23,596 nucleotides of DNA. Origin: Actinomycetes bacterium (GTDB lineage: Bacteria > Actinomycetota > Coriobacteriia > WRKU01 > WQUG01). Below are positions 22,455-23,596 of the stretch, in pieces. Below the pieces are notes generated by a model. That model saw only the letters and a program-made list of their open reading frames with translations, was not told where the DNA came from and did not search any database. The translations under genes were made by a program, and so were the position numbers. How positions within the stretch are numbered: the first letter of the stretch is position 1; every line of letters begins with the position of its first letter. The stretch covers positions 1 to 23,596 of the forward strand of contig WQUG01000054.1 of NCBI GenBank assembly GCA_009785855.1, written 5' to 3'.

Positions 22455-23229
22455 GATCGGTATCTTCGGAGGCAGCGGTTTCTACGAACTGCTCGAGGAT
22501 GCGAAAGACTACAAGGTCTGGACCCCCTGGGGGGAGACCTCGGATGTGGTGGCGGTCGGGCGCCTTGCCGGGCGCAGCGTCGCCTTCATGCCCCGGCACG
22601 GCAGGAACCACAGTATCGCGCCGCATGAAGTGAACTATCGTGCCAACCTCTGGGCCTTCCATGAGCTGGGGGTAACCAGGGTCATCGGGCCGGCGGCCTG
22701 CGGGAGCCTCTCGCCAGAGGTCCGTCCCGGGGACTTCGTCGTGGTCGACCAGTTCGTCGACCGCACGAACGGGCGAGCCGACACCTTCTTCACCGGGGGC
22801 CAGGTCTACCATGTGTCCTCGGCCGATCCCTACTGCCCCGAGCTGAGGCAGGCCGCGATCGCCAGTTGTCAGCGCCTCGGCATCACCGTACACGAGACCG
22901 GGACGGTCGTCGTGATCGGCGGCCCGCGCTTCTCGACGCGCGCGGAGTCAGAGTGGTTCGCCGCTCAGGGCTGGACCGTGATCAACATGACGCAGTATCC
23001 TGAGGGCTACCTGGCCCGTGAGCTCGAGATGTGCTATGTCAACGTCGCGCTCATCACGGACTACGACGCCGGGGTGGACGCGGACAGCGCCGTCACCAAC
23101 ACCGATGTCCTGAAGGTCTTCGCGGACAACATCGATAAGCTCAAGCAACTCATCTATGATATGGTGCCGACGATACCCGCCCAGCGCCAGTGCCTTTGCA
23201 AAGACGCTTTGACGCAGGCCGCCATCTAG
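22417..23229 (+). CDS. mtnP: S-methyl-5'-thioadenosine phosphorylase family protein
   Basis: This is a 270-residue member of the MTAP/purine nucleoside phosphorylase family, cleaving methylthioadenosine (or related methylthio-/purine nucleosides) with phosphate. Motifs are I-F-G-G-S-G-F-Y at residues 13-20 (phosphate loop), M-P-R-H-G-R-N-H (phosphate/ribose contact), N-Y-R-A-N, G-G-P-R-F-S-T-R-A-E-S, and I-N-M-T-x-Y-P-E with A-R-E-L-E-M-C-Y and T-D-Y-D-A-G-V (base site). GGAAAGGA precedes the ATG. The family includes MTA, methylthioinosine and guanosine/adenosine enzymes that are hard to separate by eye, so the substrate is likely but not certain. A methionine-salvage product of SAM-using enzymes such as MoaA is a sensible context. 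Confidence 0.88.
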   Translation: MTTRMNSALPQAEIGIFGGSGFYELLEDAKDYKVWTPWGETSDVVAVGRLAGRSVAFMPRHGRNHSIAPHEVNYRANLWAFHELGVTRVIGPAACGSLSPEVRPGDFVVVDQFVDRTNGRADTFFTGGQVYHVSSADPYCPELRQAAIASCQRLGITVHETGTVVVIGGPRFSTRAESEWFAAQGWTVINMTQYPEGYLARELEMCYVNVALITDYDAGVDADSAVTNTDVLKVFADNIDKLKQLIYDMVPTIPAQRQCLCKDALTQAAI

Positions 23230-23338
23230 CTTCGCCGTTTGACCGCTTGAGGCGTGCGGTCGTCCGATGTTTGTAGTAGACTGTGTATTCGTGTAACCGG
23301 TCGGGCGCATAAGTCCGACACATGACCATGGAGGTTCT
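23230..23338 (+). promoter_or_regulatory. tatA upstream region
   Basis: This short spacer of about 109 bases ends in GGAGG four bases before the ATG. TTGTAG (23271-23276) and TGTAAC (23292-23297) are a weak -35/-10 pair with a 15-base gap. No terminator-like hairpin was convincing. Confidence 0.3.
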
Positions 23339-23596
23339 ATGTTTGGCTTAGGTCCGGTAGAAACTATCATCATCATCCTCCTGATCCTGGTGCTGTTCGT
23401 GATATTCGGCCCGAAGCAGCTGCCCAAGCTGGGTAAGATGTTCGGCAAGACGATGAAGTCAGTACGCACGGGTCTCGACGAGATGAACACGGAACTCAAG
23501 TCCGAGGATGCGTCGAAGCCTGCTGCGGCAGACGAGGCCGTTATCGAAGCCGATGACAACGAGAAACCGCAGACCTGCGCGAAGTGCGGCACGGTC
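23339..23596 (+). CDS. tatA: Twin-arginine translocase subunit TatA, 3'-truncated by window edge
   Basis: TatA forms the pore-like part of the Tat system, which the molybdoenzyme and the hydrogenase small subunit both need. It begins with an N-terminal helix (residues 8-23), then the hinge F-G-P-K-Q-L-P-K-L-G, and an amphipathic helix K-M-F-G-K-T-M-K-S-V-R-T. The visible 86 residues continue into an acidic tail and a C-A-K-C-G segment just before the window ends. That Cys pair is not usual for TatA and might be the start of a small zinc-ribbon tail, or read differently once the rest is seen. TatA and TatB are similar. TatA is favoured by the F-G-P motif and a single helix. Confidence 0.85.
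   Translation, partial: MFGLGPVETIIIILLILVLFVIFGPKQLPKLGKMFGKTMKSVRTGLDEMNTELKSEDASKPAAADEAVIEADDNEKPQTCAKCGTV

Overview
The window is a high-GC bacterial chromosome segment of about 23.6 kb. It reads as a trace-element (Se, Mo/W, Ni) metabolism and anaerobic respiration region. The style of the content fits an anaerobic actinobacterium, most likely Coriobacteriia/Eggerthellaceae: high GC, a Tat-exported molybdopterin oxidoreductase served by a multiheme cytochrome c, a lipoprotein tungstate transporter and selenoprotein machinery. This taxonomic placement is an inference from gene content, not from a marker gene.

Layout, left to right: the C-terminal two thirds of selB; a repeat-rich spacer; tRNA-Sec (anticodon UCA) with a duplicated 3' end; a tight Moco operon moeA-moaA-moaC-mobA; a divergent LysR regulator; a respiratory module of a membrane-anchored multiheme cytochrome c (eight heme motifs, the first CX3CH), a 920-residue molybdopterin oxidoreductase, a four-cluster ferredoxin and a TorD-like chaperone; tungstate ABC transporter tupABC on the minus strand; mogA/moaB; a divergent-type MoaE homologue on the minus strand; an AT-rich leader; a hydrogenase operon (small subunit, large subunit, cytochrome b, maturation protease); a one-domain YedF-like protein; tRNA-Pro(CGG) on the minus strand; selD; a DUF2085 membrane protein carrying in-frame repeat insertions; an unrecognised protein; an MTA-phosphorylase-type gene (mtnP); and the start of tatA, cut by the window end.

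The most important reading concerns two genes in which an in-frame TGA must be read as selenocysteine. The hydrogenase large subunit appears to stop at 17754, just after Asp-Pro, but reading TGA as Sec continues into U-V-G-C-G-V-H, the essential C-terminal nickel-binding motif, and ends at TAA 17832. That makes it a [NiFeSe] hydrogenase. SelD begins at GTG 19808 behind a strong ribosome binding site, with UGA at codon 19 exactly at the catalytic Cys/Sec position. Both UGAs are followed by a plausible SECIS hairpin. The factors that decode them (SelB, tRNA-Sec) and make the Se donor (SelD) are in the same window.

Functionally the pieces fit together. TupABC imports tungstate (or molybdate). 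MoaA/MoaC/MoaE-like/MogA/MoeA/MobA build the bis-guanylate cofactor. The chaperone and the Tat system export the oxidoreductase. The hydrogenase supplies electrons from H2 through cytochrome b and the quinone pool, which the multiheme cytochrome could pass to the oxidoreductase. The substrate of that oxidoreductase cannot be read from the sequence.
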